DNA of 64,000 bases. It comes from Phascolarctos cinereus. Taxonomy: Eukaryota; Chordata; Mammalia; Diprotodontia; Phascolarctidae. Below are positions 30,691-40,779 of this stretch, piece after piece; the stretch's first letter is position 1; the number at the start of each line of letters is the position of its first letter. Under the pieces are notes generated by a model. It was not told the origin of the DNA, searched no databases, and saw only the letters and a list, made by a program, of their open reading frames with translations. A program made the position numbers and the translations under genes. The stretch lies in contig NW_018344105.1 in NCBI RefSeq assembly GCF_002099425.1, positions 6,698,501-6,762,500 of the forward strand. The letters run 5' to 3'.

Positions 30691-30764
30691 ATGCCCCTCA
30701 GAGAATGGCATAACTAGAAGGGACCTTAGAAGAATGGCAGGGATCAGTAGCGTCTTCCAGAGTG

Positions 30765-30995
30765 GTCTATGATAATAATAACTAGCATTTATTGCAAAAT
30801 GTTTTACATATTTGTAAAGTGCTCTACATATATTAACTCAGTTGATCCTCACAACAACCTTGTGAGATAGGCACTGTTATTATTCCCATTTTACAGATGA
30901 GGAAACTGAGACACAGGTTAAATGATTTGTCTAGGGTCACATAGCTAGTAAATGCTTGAGGTAGGATTAGAACTCAGATCTCCCTGCCTCCAGGC
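30765..30995 (-). mobile_element. MIR-family SINE, long form
   Basis: Antisense: 'aactagcatttattgcaaaa', 'gtaaagtgctctacatatat', 'gatcctcacaacaaccttgt', 'attttacagatgaggaaact', 'gggtcacatagctagtaaat'. Nearly complete. Confidence 0.85.
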
Positions 30996-31074
30996 CTCAT
31001 TATTAGTCTTCTCAAAGGGATCTCATTTTTGGGGTTTGGCCCATATGTAGATCAATACAGTAAGTTCTCTTGAT

Positions 31075-31945
31075 TGACTGTTTGGATAGATAAAGGAATT
31101 TCCTGCCCCCACTCCCATCTTCACCCCAGTCTTGCACCTCTGGCTGCCTCTTTAGATGTCTGGATCTGCATGTCCTGTAGGCATCTCCAACTCGATGTGT
31201 CCAAAACTGAAATTGTTATTTGTGCTCTGTGCCTCCCCCCGCCCCCCCAACTCTCCTCCCTTCTCAACTTCTCTATTGCTATTGGAAGGTACCACCATCC
31301 TCTTAGTCACCGTCGCTTACGACCTAGGTGTTACCTTTGATTTAACACTCTTTCTGTCATCCCTCCTATCCTATCAGTTGTTGTGTTATTTCTACCTTTG
31401 TAACATCTCTAATATATGCTCTATCTCTCCTCTGACACTGCAGACCTTTTTCACCTCATGCCTAGACTATTCCAGTAACTTGCCAGTTGGTCTCCTTGCC
31501 TGAAGTCTCTTTCCACCGCAGTTCATCCTCCGCTCGGCAGGTCTGACCATGTCACACACATCCCACCCCTTTCAACCAACTCCAGGATCAAAAATCAAGT
31601 CCTCTGTCTGGCCCATTTCTACCTTACTCTCTCCCCACCCTCAGCGTTCCTTTTGATCCGTTGACACTGGTCTCCATGCTGTTCCTTGAACGTGACACTC
31701 GCTCCATTTCTTGACTCTGAACATTTTCACTGGCTGTCCCTTCTCATCTCTGCCTCCTGGCTTCCTTCCAGTCTCAGCTAAAGTTCCAACTTCTGCCTAT
31801 CTAGATTTTGTTTGTAACATTGCTGTTTGCATGTTGTCTCTCTCATTAGACTGTGAGCTCCTTGAGAGCAGGGATTGTTTTTGCCTTTTTTTGTATCCCC
31901 AGCACTTAGCACAGTGCCTGACTGACTGCTGTAAAACGATTGGGA
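31075..31945 (+). mobile_element. L2 LINE 3' portion
   Basis: Sense L2 from ORF2 end to terminus: 'ggcatctccaactcgatgtg', 'tccaaaactgaaattgttat', 'tattccagtaacttgccagt', 'ctgaccatgtcacacacatc', 'tgagctccttgagagcaggg', 'gtatccccagcacttagcac', 'agtgcctgactgactgc'. One of the longest L2 3' copies here. The frames of 88-115 codons inside it are not genes. Confidence 0.88.
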
Positions 31946-32104
31946 ATCAGGGCAGCATCTGGAGGATCCACAGCTGGGTGGCACCTGCCTGAGCCCTGTC
32001 CCAGTGCTAGGTAGAGCTGGACTGTGAGAAACAGAGGTAGCTATAGTTGTGGAAGTTGCCAATTGGAAGGAACCAAAACCAAAATTGCCCTAGAGAATCG
32101 ACAA

Positions 32105-32225
32105 ATCAAGTAACAAGACCAGTTCATATTTCTATAGAACTTGAAGGGTTGCAGAGTGCTTCTCCTTATGCCAAACTTGTGAGGTGGGTAGTACAGGTAT
32201 TATTATCATCTGTGTAACCAGGGAT
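32105..32225 (-). mobile_element. MIR-family SINE fragment
   Basis: Antisense: 'atttctatagaacttgaagg', 'cagagtgcttctccttatgc', 'cttgtgaggtgggtagtaca', 'attattatcatctgtg'. Only the tail half is kept. Confidence 0.6.
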
Positions 32226-33289
32226 TGAACAAGACATGGGCAAAGCATCCCTTCCTGATTTTGGCCACCGCGTATGCTCGCTCAGTGCTTGGGCATTTGG
32301 AAGATGCCAAGCCCTGGATGACTTGGCCTTGAAGGGCTCATGGATGTTCTGAAGGCTCTCCTGGCTGTACAGTTTTATGTTCTAAGGTGCAATTGAACCT
32401 TTAAGTCTAGTGTTCAGAAGCTGTAGTTCTAAATGCTGGCTACCATGTACTAATGGATGAATGGAGGCTGAGGGATAGGGTGAATTGATTTTCCTTCTCC
32501 CTGCGTGGGAGTCCAGCCAGAAAGAAGAAAAGAGAGCGTCAGGGTAGAGTCACTGAGTTATTGCCTCTTCTTGCCCAGTGGCTAGTAATGGGGTTGCTCC
32601 AGCTTCTCAAAGCACAAGCCTTTTGGTGCTGAGTCACATAGGACCTGAAGCATTCAGGATCCATCATCATCAAAGCTCCCAAGCGCTGAGCCAGAATCAG
32701 GGACAGCTTTGCATGCACCCCATTCAAGCCCTGCTCATACCTGCCTTACAGATGATGGGAGTAAGAGTTAGGGCGGTTAAGAGGCTTGTCGAAGACCATA
32801 CACAAGAAGTAGGAGAGCCATGTCTCAAACCCACCACACTGCCTGTGTCATCTTGTTTGGTTTCTACCATTGTTCACTTGACAGCTGATATTCTCATGAC
32901 AATGTAGACGATTGAGAATTGACTAGTAATAGGCACTAGATGCTAGTTGTAGTGAGCCTCCTTCTGGGATTATTTGGGTTTTTTGGATCCAGCCATTGAG
33001 GTGACAGCAGGAGTCCCCAGGAGAATTCATTTCTTATCAGCTAAATCAAAATGTGGCCAGGGAACAGTGATGGAGACAGAGAGGGTAGTTGTCCCCTTCT
33101 CCTCACCAGCTCCTGGAGATAAAGAGTTAATAAAGTGGGCTTCTATAAAGAGCTCTGCAGTGTAAGACTTGTCTGCTAGGCCATACCAGGTCACATGATC
33201 CCAGGTTACTGGGTGGAATTTCCAGAGAAAGGGCCTAAAGGGATCCTTGACATATTATGACTAGGATTTGGTCAGAAGTGAAGCCATAG
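32226..33289. other. No recognised feature
   Basis: About 1.06 kb. A weak antisense MIR core ('ttacagatgatgggagtaag') may lie at 32,747-32,860. A 109-codon plus frame (32,578-32,907) has no recognisable domain. Otherwise nothing seen. Confidence 0.45.
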
Positions 33290-33465
33290 AGCATCGCATG
33301 CCAGAGCTAGAAGGGGTTTTAGAGGTCATTTTGTCAAACCACCTCATTTTATAAAGAAGGAAATCAAGGCTTAGGTGGAGAAGTGACTTACTCAAGTCAC
33401 AAAGCCAGGATTAAAACTCAAGTCTCTGGACTCCCGGTCCTGTGTTACTTCCACTCTAGTTCAAC
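33290..33465 (-). mobile_element. MIR SINE
   Basis: Antisense: 'atgccagagctagaaggggt', 'tttagaggtcattttgtcaa', 'agccaggattaaaactcaag'. Confidence 0.8.
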
Positions 33466-33483
33466 ATGAGAACAATTTGTTGC

Positions 33484-33762
33484 AATGGCCACGAAGGCGG
33501 CTGTAGCAGGCACTGTGGAACGCTTAGAGCTTGGTCGGACGTCAAAGACGCCAAGGTCATCCACTGTGTCCTGAATCATCACCAGTCATCCTGACTTCTG
33601 TCCCAACACTGGGCTCCGATGGCTCTGGAGGAGAGAGTGAGGCTGACGACTTTGTGCAGCTCTGCCTCACTTCAGTCCAGCTCTCACGAGCAAGTCAAGA
33701 CATCAGCCCAGGATCTCATTGGTCCTCTTCAAAAACAAAGGACCCAACAACAACAACAATTC
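33484..33762 (+). mobile_element. Interspersed repeat with CAA tail, probably RTE-related
   Basis: Starts near 'aatggccacgaaggcggctg' and ends in 'caacaacaacaac' (33,748-33,760). Internal blocks 'ctctggaggagagagtgagg' and 'ctcattggtcctcttcaaaa' look like a repeat I associate with the non-coding 3' end of marsupial RTE elements. The CAA-type tail agrees with RTE/MAR1 ends elsewhere in the window (45,241, 59,308). It is CpG-richer than its neighbours, suggesting relative youth. Attribution is from memory. Confidence 0.5.
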
Positions 33763-33764
33763 AA

Positions 33765-33960
33765 CATCACTTGTTGAATAAATGAATGAATGAGTACACC
33801 TTTAGTAAACTCCTACTATGGCACTTTGCTCATTCATGGCTAGGAATACAGAGATGCAGGGATACAGCACTTGCCTTCCTGGAGTTCACAATCTCAGTTT
33901 GGTGAAATGACAGAGAGAGTAGCAGAAGCACACTGAAGTCCTGAGGTAGAGTCAATATCA
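33765..33960 (-). mobile_element. L2 LINE 3' terminus
   Basis: Antisense L2 end: 'acttgttgaataaatgaatg', 'gtaaactcctactatggcac', 'acttgccttcctggagttca'. Confidence 0.6.
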
Positions 33961-34034
33961 GCCAAAGTTGATGAATAACTACTCCCAACTCTCTCACTCT
34001 TGAAGGTGCACGACTTTCCTCACAACAGTCTTGG

Positions 34035-34175
34035 GAGCTTGGGAGGGCACAAATGAGGAAGAAACAAAGGCCCAGAGAGGTTTCAGTGATTTGCCCACAG
34101 TCACATGGTGGCAGTGCCAGGACTCACTCTGCTTCTGGGGCTCCTAGACCACATCATGCTGCTTTCCTGCCACCC
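34035..34175 (-). mobile_element. MIR SINE fragment
   Basis: Antisense: 'aacaaaggcccagagaggtt', 'gatttgcccacagtcacatg' and the head 'accacatcatgctgctttcc'. Confidence 0.65.
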
Positions 34176-34214
34176 GAGAAGTCTGATCTGTGCCGTTGTT
34201 TCTCCTGGAGAACT

Positions 34215-34321
34215 CTTATCTGATGCAGGGAAATCCAGAGGGGAGGAGACGTTGCTTTAAATGAGCATATTACAAGCACCTGACCTTATCCACCCTTTAT
34301 CTTTACCCACCCTTCTTTATC
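34215..34321. promoter_or_regulatory. Cluster of four GATA-type motifs (candidate only)
   Basis: Four TTATC words (GATA on the opposite strand) lie within 107 bases at 34,216, 34,286, 34,297 and 34,317. The first is the strong CTTATCT form, and an E-box CACCTG lies just before the second. GATA/E-box pairs mark many blood-cell enhancers, but such words also arise by chance, and no activity or conservation can be seen here. Confidence 0.2.
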
Positions 34322-34624
34322 CCCCCTTGTGCCTTTTTCTGATACCCCATTACTTGGCTCGTAGGAAGGATTAGAGAGCTCTCCAACTTCGCTTCTGGAG
34401 ATCTCTTAGGACAGGAGAGAGACTGTTTTAGAGAATGCTGGTGCCATCCTGCCTGGCAGCCCAGGCTTGGACTGGATAACTTCTGGAGGCCCTTCCAGCT
34501 TCGGGAGTTGGAGTGGATGATTGAAAAAAAAAAAGCTTGCTCATAATGTGAACTGAAATGTGAGTTGCATGTGATTCATATTGTTGGAATGCATAGCCTT
34601 CACACCAGTCATGATGCAAGACCC

Positions 34625-34945
34625 TAGCCCTTTCTCCTTTGCCTTCTTTCGCTCCCCAGTGCTGTCCTTGTCTCTCTCTTTGCTTTACTATTTCTCAGAA
34701 GTACAACATAGCCAGTCCTCCTGCACTTTTCCTAGAGTTCACTCTTCCCCTTATCTTTCTTTCCATTCCTCCATTCCTTCTTCTCTCCCTTCCTCTCCTC
34801 TTTTCCTTTCTTTCTTCTCCTCCTCTCCTCTTTTTCCCTTAATATCTCTACCTCCCTTTCTTCCTCCTTCCCTCTCTCCCTCCCTTCCTTCCCTCCTTTC
34901 CTTCCTTCCTACCTTCCTTCCTTATCCCTCCCCTCTGCCATCTTT
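34625..34945. repeat. Polypyrimidine (CT-rich) tract
   Basis: About 300 bases of nearly pure C/T on the plus strand, composed of TTCC, CTCC and CCTT words ('ccttccttcctaccttcctt' near the end). It could form triplex DNA. The 158-codon Ser/Pro/Leu/Phe-rich frame across it is a composition artefact. Confidence 0.9.
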
Positions 34946-35299
34946 TCAGACAGAAAGCATGACCTCAACTATTGGCATGGTCTATAAACAGCATTATCTG
35001 AATTCTTGGCAAAATCCCAGTTTAGGGAATATTGGGCTTGCAGGAGGTTCTGGGTAGCTAAAGGAAACATAAAATTAATTAGTAACATAATTTGGGGCTT
35101 TACCTGCCTTGTAAAAGTGCATGGGTGTTTGTACTAGTAAGAGCTTTTTGGCCAAAGTCCTGCTCTCATATTTTAAGAGGTTGGAGTTTTAAAAGAAACA
35201 CACTGAGCAAAATGGTAGTTTTCTTCTCACCATCAGTTTAGCTAGTTCAGGGCAAGAAGGCCCAGGAAATAAAGGAGAGCCCTGGTCATGAGGAAGTGA

Positions 35300-35480
35300 A
35301 AAAAGAGTTTGATCTGGAGCCAGAACTGACACTTCCTATCTCTGTGACCTTGGCCAACTATTTTACCTCATCTGTAAGATGGGGATGATGATAATATTTG
35401 AATTATCTGCTTCGTAAGTTCGTTGTGATGAGGTTCTCTGGACACTCTAAAGTGCTAAATGAGAGAAATGAAAGTCATTA
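35300..35480 (+). mobile_element. MIR-family SINE
   Basis: 'gatctggagccagaactgac', 'tatctctgtgaccttggcca', 'cctcatctgtaagatgggga', 'taagttcgttgtgatgaggt', then the ATT-rich end where a SINE has inserted. Confidence 0.7.
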
Positions 35481-35486
35481 TTATTA

Positions 35487-35636
35487 TTTTTTTTGAAGGC
35501 AATTGGGGTTAAGTGACTTGCCCAGAGTCACACAGCTAGTAAGTGTCAGGTGTTTGGTCTGAGGCCAAATTTGAACTCAAGTCCTCCTTGACTTCAGGGC
35601 CAGTGCTCTATCCACTGCGCCACCTAGCTGCCCCTT
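35487..35636 (-). mobile_element. WSINE1/SINE1_MD-type SINE
   Basis: Antisense: T-run, 'gcaattggggttaagtgact', 'tgcccagagtcacacagcta', 'gaggccaaatttgaactcaa', head 'tgcgccacctagctgcccc'. Near full length. Confidence 0.9.
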
Positions 35637-35679
35637 TGTGACCCTTGGCAGATCACTTTGACTCCCGGGGATCTCAGTT

Positions 35680-35884
35680 TCTTCAATCAGTCATTCAGCA
35701 AATATTTATTAAGTACCTACTGTGTGTCAGTACTGTGCTAGCTACTGGAGATACAAGTACAAAGGATGAAACAACCCCTACCCTCAGTGAGCTTGCATTA
35801 TGGTGGGGGAGTCAACAAATACACCTACACACATATATAAAGTATAACAGATGTACATTTATTCATACATATATATGTAGATGT
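35680..35884 (-). mobile_element. L2 LINE 3' end
   Basis: Antisense L2: 'agcaaatatttattaagtac', 'ctactgtgtgtcagtactgt', 'cctaccctcagtgagcttgc', with a TA-rich segment at 35,825-35,885. Confidence 0.75.
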
Positions 35885-36850
35885 AACAAGTACTTTGATC
35901 TCCCTCAGAGTGGCTACATCTTCCTCTTGGGATTCTAGGGGTACTCTTGAGGGGTTGAGGTATCTCTTCTTTAATGCTATCAGCTTGAGGCCCCATTGTT
36001 AATTACCAGTGACTTAGCACCCTAGTTCCATTTAGCCAAATAATATCAGTTGGCTTAGACAAGGGGATATTTACTCCAGATATAGTAATGGCAGGAGTGC
36101 CAACATTTGTACCCCAACACTTTGGGCTACACTTTCCCCTAGACTGCTTTGGTGCCTGAGGAGAGTGGGCTCATGCTTAACATAGTTTGTAGTTAGCCTT
36201 AGCCCCACCACCCATATGTCCTTGTCTCAGCTGCCAGCTAGACTGGGTCCTAAAAGTCACCCCTTATTCTTCAGAGCCTCCAAGTCGGACTGGCTGGCTG
36301 CAAACCTTAGCACAGACTCCACTCCCAGAAGTGCTGGTGGCTCGTTCTCCAAACCTTTTGAAACTCACAAGTCATAGTTTCCAGGGCAGTGAGGTGGCGC
36401 AGTGGATAGAGCACTGGCCCTGAAATCAGGAGGACTTGAGTTCAAATCCAGCCTCAGACCAAACACTTGACACTAGCTGTGTGACTCTGGGAAAGTCATT
36501 TAATGCCAATTGCCTAAAAAAAAAAAGCATTAATATAAACTGCAAGTCATAGTTTCCAATTTTATTTACCTAAAGGCAAAGAACCAGGGCCTATATTCAT
36601 GGGACTACTTATTAGCCTCAGATGGAGAGGGTCCAAAGCCTCTCTCTCCCCTTACAGTCTTGTCTCTTTTTTCACCAGAACACCATCAGACAGGAATAAG
36701 GCACATCAAAGGGAGGGGTAGGCTTTGGACAACTAATACCTTTTGAATGCCTCCTGGTTCTGCTGAAGCAGCCAATCAAAGATATTCATATTCACCATGT
36801 GGTTAGGAGACCAGAATCAATTACAGAATGTCTATGGGTGTTCCAAAATG
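35885..36850. mobile_element. LTR-like relic, copy 3
   Basis: Third member of the family at 23,259 and 27,450. Anchors are 'ctaggggtactcttgagggg', 'ggatatttactccagatata' (36,066-36,085) and 'agactccactccc'. About 0.8 kb without the inserted SINE. Non-coding, old and degenerate, consistent with a solitary LTR. Family and orientation not settled. Confidence 0.4.
36368..36557 (+). mobile_element. WSINE1/SINE1_MD-type SINE with perfect duplication
   Basis: Sense SINE 36,383-36,542: head 'agggcagtgaggtggcgcag', 'aggaggacttgagttcaaat', 'tgtgtgactctgggaaagtc', then an A-run. The 15-base word caagtcatagtttcc is identical at 36,368-36,382 and 36,543-36,557. The intact duplication suggests a comparatively young insertion into the LTR-like relic. 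Confidence 0.95.
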
Positions 36851-36959
36851 CTCAAAAGGATTAGGCTCTTTGGCCATTCTTTGTTATGGTCACCATGTTT
36901 CTTGACTTCCTTCATGCTGGCTTAGGGTAAGAGTGGGCCAGTCTTACACTCACAGACAT

Positions 36960-37585
36960 ATACCAGTAGTAAAATACAAGGTACTATGGAAGAGAGGGCT
37001 CTAGCAGTCGAAAGGAACAGGACAAGCTCTATGCAGAAGATAGTACCTGAGCTGCATTTTAAAGGAAGAGAGGCACTCTGTGAGGTGGAGGTAAGGAGCG
37101 TGTACATTCCAGGCATGAGGATGGCCAGTGAAAGGGCATGGAGATATAAAAGGTATGTGGAGAAAAGAGAGATTGATTTGGCTGGATTTCAGAATGCCTT
37201 AAGGGGAGTAATGTCCAAGGAAGTTAGAAAGATGGGCTGTCTTCCAGGCTAAACAGAGGACTTTTATTTTCTCCTAGTGGCAGTAGGAAGCTCTAGAGTT
37301 GCTTGAGTAGAGAAATCACATGGTTAAATGTATGCTTAAAGACAACGACTTTGGCAGCAGTGTGTAGAATGGACTGGAGCCCTTCCAGACAAGGCAGGGA
37401 GACCAATAATTGAGGGCCTAACCTAAGGTGGTAGCTGTGTGAGTGAAGAGAAGAAGAGATGTTGAGAAGGTAGAAATGGCAAGATGTGGCAGCTGATTGG
37501 CTATGAGGAGATGAGCGACAGGGGCGAGGAGTCGAGAATAATGTTGAGGTTATAAACCTGAGCTGCTAGGAATGGGCAAGTTTGG
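36960..37585 (-). mobile_element. L2 LINE, ORF2/3' portion, left part
   Basis: Antisense L2 with the same order as 21,600-22,250: 'acctgagctgcattttaaag', 'ggcatgaggatggccagtga', 'gtagagaaatcacatggtta', 'actttggcagcagtgtgtag', 'gggcctaacctaaggtggta'. It is split by a partial MITE. Confidence 0.8.
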
Positions 37586-37637
37586 AAGAGGACCTAGGGG
37601 GCCACATGTGGCCTCGAGGCTGCAGGTTCCCCACCCC
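37586..37637. mobile_element. Partial hAT-like MITE
   Basis: One arm of the element at 10,260-10,402: 'ggacctagggggccacatgt', 'ggcctcgaggctgcaggttc', ending CCCCACCCCTG. The other arm is missing. It lies inside L2. Confidence 0.75.
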
Positions 37638-38130
37638 TGGTTTAGGAGGAAAGAATGAGTTCAGTTTTGGATGTGTTAAGTTTAAGATGTTTCTGGAACA
37701 TCCAGATTCAAATATCCAAATATCCAGTTGGATTCAATCTCCAATCTAATTTGGTGACGGGGGACCAATTGCTTGTGGGAGAAGCTAGGGCTGGATATGG
37801 ATATCTGTGAATCATCTGTGTAGAGATGATAGTTAAACTCAAGGGAGCTTATGAGGTTACCTAGAGAGTAAAGAGAGACAGACCATTGGGGATAGCCATA
37901 GTTAGGGAGCGGGATCTGGCCAATGAGGCAGTCAAGGAAACTGAGAGGAAGCAGTCAGAGAGGTGGGGGAGGGGAGAGAGTGTCCAGGAGGACAGGATGG
38001 TCAGCAGTGTAAGACGCAGCTGCTGGGTGGAGAAACATCGGAGCTGAGAAGAGTTCAATAATAACTTTGCAGAGAGCAATTTCTGTGAAGAATGAGGCTG
38101 GAAGCCAGATTGTAAAGGGTCAGAGAGTGA
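37638..38130 (-). mobile_element. L2 LINE, ORF2/3' portion, right part
   Basis: Antisense L2 continues: 'aatgagttcagttttggatg', 'tgttaagtttaagatgtttc' (antisense of the HLKLNMSKTEL region), 'atatccagttggattcaatc', 'ctggatatggatatctgtga', then the RT core 'atgaggctggaagccagatt'. The minus-strand 110-codon frame (37,861-38,193) is L2-derived. Confidence 0.85.
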
Positions 38131-38800
38131 GACCAAGGAAGTGGAAGCAACAAGCTTCAGCTCTTTGTCTTTGGTCAAGCCTTCCACCTCCAATCCTCTG
38201 GGGCCATGTTCAGGACCAAGTATTTGCTGTGTTGTGTCTCTCTCCCTCCATGAGGCCTGGCAGGAGGGAAGGAAGATCGGGCCTCAGGATGCCTCCTTCT
38301 CCCCTTACTTTCCTTCTGGGCCCACTGCAAAGAGCCCTCTGGCTGTGAAAGCAGAGCAAAGCAGGAACTACTTCTAGATTCCCTACCTCCATCCTCTCAC
38401 TAGGAAAATGGACTTTGAAGTGAAGCAAGGGGCCTGCCAGGAAATGAAAAGGGGCTATTAAAAATGGAGTTTTCAAAGCCCGAGGACTGTTTTGCAAGTA
38501 GAAGCTAACAGGTGACTTGGATCCAGGCAGAGCTGCTGTGGGCACTAGATTCAACCAGGAAGCCCCAGACTGGCTGGGATTTCAGCCCCCCAGGGTCTAG
38601 GTGAGGGCTGGGAGCAGAGTAAGCAGTGGCTATACCTCCAGGGCATCCAGAGTACCTGCTGGAAAGGGAATATCGAGCACAAATTTGGCTTTGTGAAAGC
38701 AAAAGGATTTTATTGAATTTTACTTTTGTTTTTACCAAATTCAGGTAAAAATGCAGGTAATTCAGGTAAATTCTGGTGAATTCAAGTGAAAAACAACACC
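38131..38800. other. No recognised feature; short cryptic repeats at the right
   Basis: About 670 bases without a known family. At 38,741-38,790 the word (T)CAGGTAA or a close variant recurs about five times within 50 bases. Frames of 78-130 codons show no domain. Confidence 0.45.
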
Positions 38801-39804
38801 ATTTTTCTGTTGAGGGCCTCACCATCCTCTCATTGACCCAGTTGGTGAGCTTGGAGTCAGCCTGGGCTCTTCCCTCCACCTCACCCACCCTAGCCAACCA
38901 TTTGACAAGTAAATCTTGTTGATTTCCACCTCTCTATCATCTTTCTCATCTTCCCCCTTTCTTCACTCTAAGTCAGGTCTTCATCACCTCTTTCCCGGAC
39001 TATTGCAATAATCTTGTAACAGGTTTCCCCACCTCCATTCTCTCCCCACATAGCTGCCAAAATACTCTTCCTAAAGAACGGTTCTAACCATGTCTCTCAT
39101 CACTCGGCTGGAGATGGACCCATTCACACATGCTCACAAATGCTTCAGTCAATCACGCCCGAGTCCACTGGCGCCTCCCAGGGTTCTCTTTCTCCATGCA
39201 GAGGTTCAGAACCAATCAGGCTATCATACATCTGCCAAGCTGCTCATCAGTGCCCCCCCGAATGCTGGAACGGCTCCATAGGGATTGGCGGGAAGACCTA
39301 GGACCCCTAAATGTGCCAAACAGCCTGGCCCTAGAACCTGCTCTTCTCATGCAAACCACAACTCACGAGACAATGTTGACTCCAAGAATCTGCACTCAGG
39401 TGCCCATCCTCCCTTACACTTACACCTTTGCGTTCCACTCCCAAGGATCAGTCCACACTCACTGCCTACTTGTCTCTCCCCAGATCACATGTGTTCAGTA
39501 ATTGCTCCCTAATTTACTCAGGCAATAACCACCCAGTAGTTTATCACAAACACACCTGGGGCCAGATCTCTCCCCACCAACTTAAACAGCAGTCACCTGC
39601 GTCTAGAACATGTCCCAGTGGGTAATTAACGACAGTGACCAGCTGCATAAATGCTGCTTCTTCCCTGCACCACTGTCTGCCTTGCCTCAGGTTTCTCAAT
39701 GCTAACAGTTCCCTGGGCTCAGAAACCTTCAGGGTCTCCTTCCTCCCTAAAGCCTTTTCCAATCCTCCCCACCCGAAAGTGTAGTATCTTTCTGCAGATA
39801 TTCT
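38801..39804 (+). mobile_element. L2 LINE 3' portion
   Basis: Sense L2 with a diverged middle: 'gagcttggagtcagcctggg', 'ggactattgcaataatcttg', 'acatagctgccaaaatactc', then 39,700-39,790 'cctccctaaagccttttcca' and 'tcctccccacccgaaag'. The stretch 39,100-39,690 matches poorly and may hold an unrecognised insert. The 123-codon frame there is unsupported. Confidence 0.6.
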
Positions 39805-39970
39805 AGAGCAGAGGTGGCAAATACATGCCGGTAATTGGAAAACAAAAATGCAATAGAAATAGATAATATTAATATGTGGTTTTCTAAGTCAATATGCTGC
39901 CAGCAGGCATTGGTTTCTAGTTGAATTTGGCTCACTGGACAAGAACATTTTGTCTGGATCTCACTTTCCT
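39805..39970 (-). mobile_element. Probable hAT-like MITE fragment, second family
   Basis: Starts 'gcagaggtggcaaatacatg' and contains 'aatattaatatgtggttttc' followed by 'taagtcaatatgctgcc'. I recall a widespread mammalian hAT MITE beginning CAGGGGTGTCAAAC with a 'gacttagaaaaccacatatt' core, here antisense and truncated. It interrupts the L2 3' UTR, which continues at 39,971. Confidence 0.45.
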
Positions 39971-40150
39971 CCCAGCACACCTTACTTTGTATGAGAATTA
40001 TCTATGTATATTCTGCCCCTGTAGAATGTAAGCTCTTTGAAGGCAAAGCCTGTATAGTTTTCTGTTGCATTCCATTCTATTGTATTGTATTCCAGTACCG
40101 ACAAAGGGCCCTACACAAAGTAGCTGCCAACTAAATGCTCATTGAATTGG
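39971..40150 (+). mobile_element. L2 LINE 3' terminus
   Basis: 'atgagaattatctatgtata', 'gaatgtaagctctttgaagg', 'caaagcctgtatagttttct', 'aactaaatgctcattgaatt'. Completes the L2 of 38,801. Confidence 0.75.
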
Positions 40151-40194
40151 CTGTGCCCATACAGTATCTCTACCATAAATATCATCGTAATAGT

Positions 40195-40322
40195 AGGCTT
40201 TTATACGTAATTGCACATGTATAACCTATATCTGATTGCTTACCATCTCAGGGAGAGGAGGGAGGGAGGGATAGAATTTGGAACTGAAAACTTTAAATAA
40301 AAATGTTAAAAAATGGAAAATA
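40195..40322 (+). mobile_element. L1 LINE, extreme 3' end
   Basis: 'gcacatgtataacctatatc', 'tgattgcttaccatctcagg', 'gaatttggaactgaaaactt', A-rich end. Same tail as 20,930-21,060 and 53,430-53,560. Confidence 0.75.
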
Positions 40323-40565
40323 ATAGGCATTTATATCCTACTTTAAATGTAGGAAGAGTTTTACATACATTATCTCAGCCGATTCTCACAATGGCCCTAT
40401 GAGATAGGCAATGCAATATTTTTCTCCCCATTTGGTAGATGGGGGACCAAAGCTTAGTGAGATGATACGATTTGCCCAAGCTGATAGAAGTGGAAAGTAA
40501 CTGAGCCAGGATTTGATCCCAGACCTTGTCATTCAAATCTAGGGCTCTTCCCATGGTGTAATGCT
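40323..40565 (-). mobile_element. MIR-family SINE
   Basis: Antisense: 'aggcatttatatcctacttt', 'aagagttttacatacattat', 'gattctcacaatggccctat', 'gagccaggatttgatcccag'. Confidence 0.78.
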
Positions 40566-40779
40566 ATCTCCGAAATTGGGCTACTTGACCTTGTCCATTG
40601 TGCCCTTGACATTCCTGGCCCTTCACAACCCTCTGTCACTATGATACCATTCTTCCAGGGCGGGAGTCAAGTCACTCTGCCCGATTTCCTTTGAAATAAG
40701 GTCATTGATCAGTGCCAACCTTGCATGATTTGAAAGTTGGTCGGTATTTGGGTACCAAGGAAGGGGACTTTCTTCTTCT

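Noticed and set aside
34581-35057. 158-codon Ser/Pro/Phe-rich frame
   Set aside because: Produced by the polypyrimidine tract.
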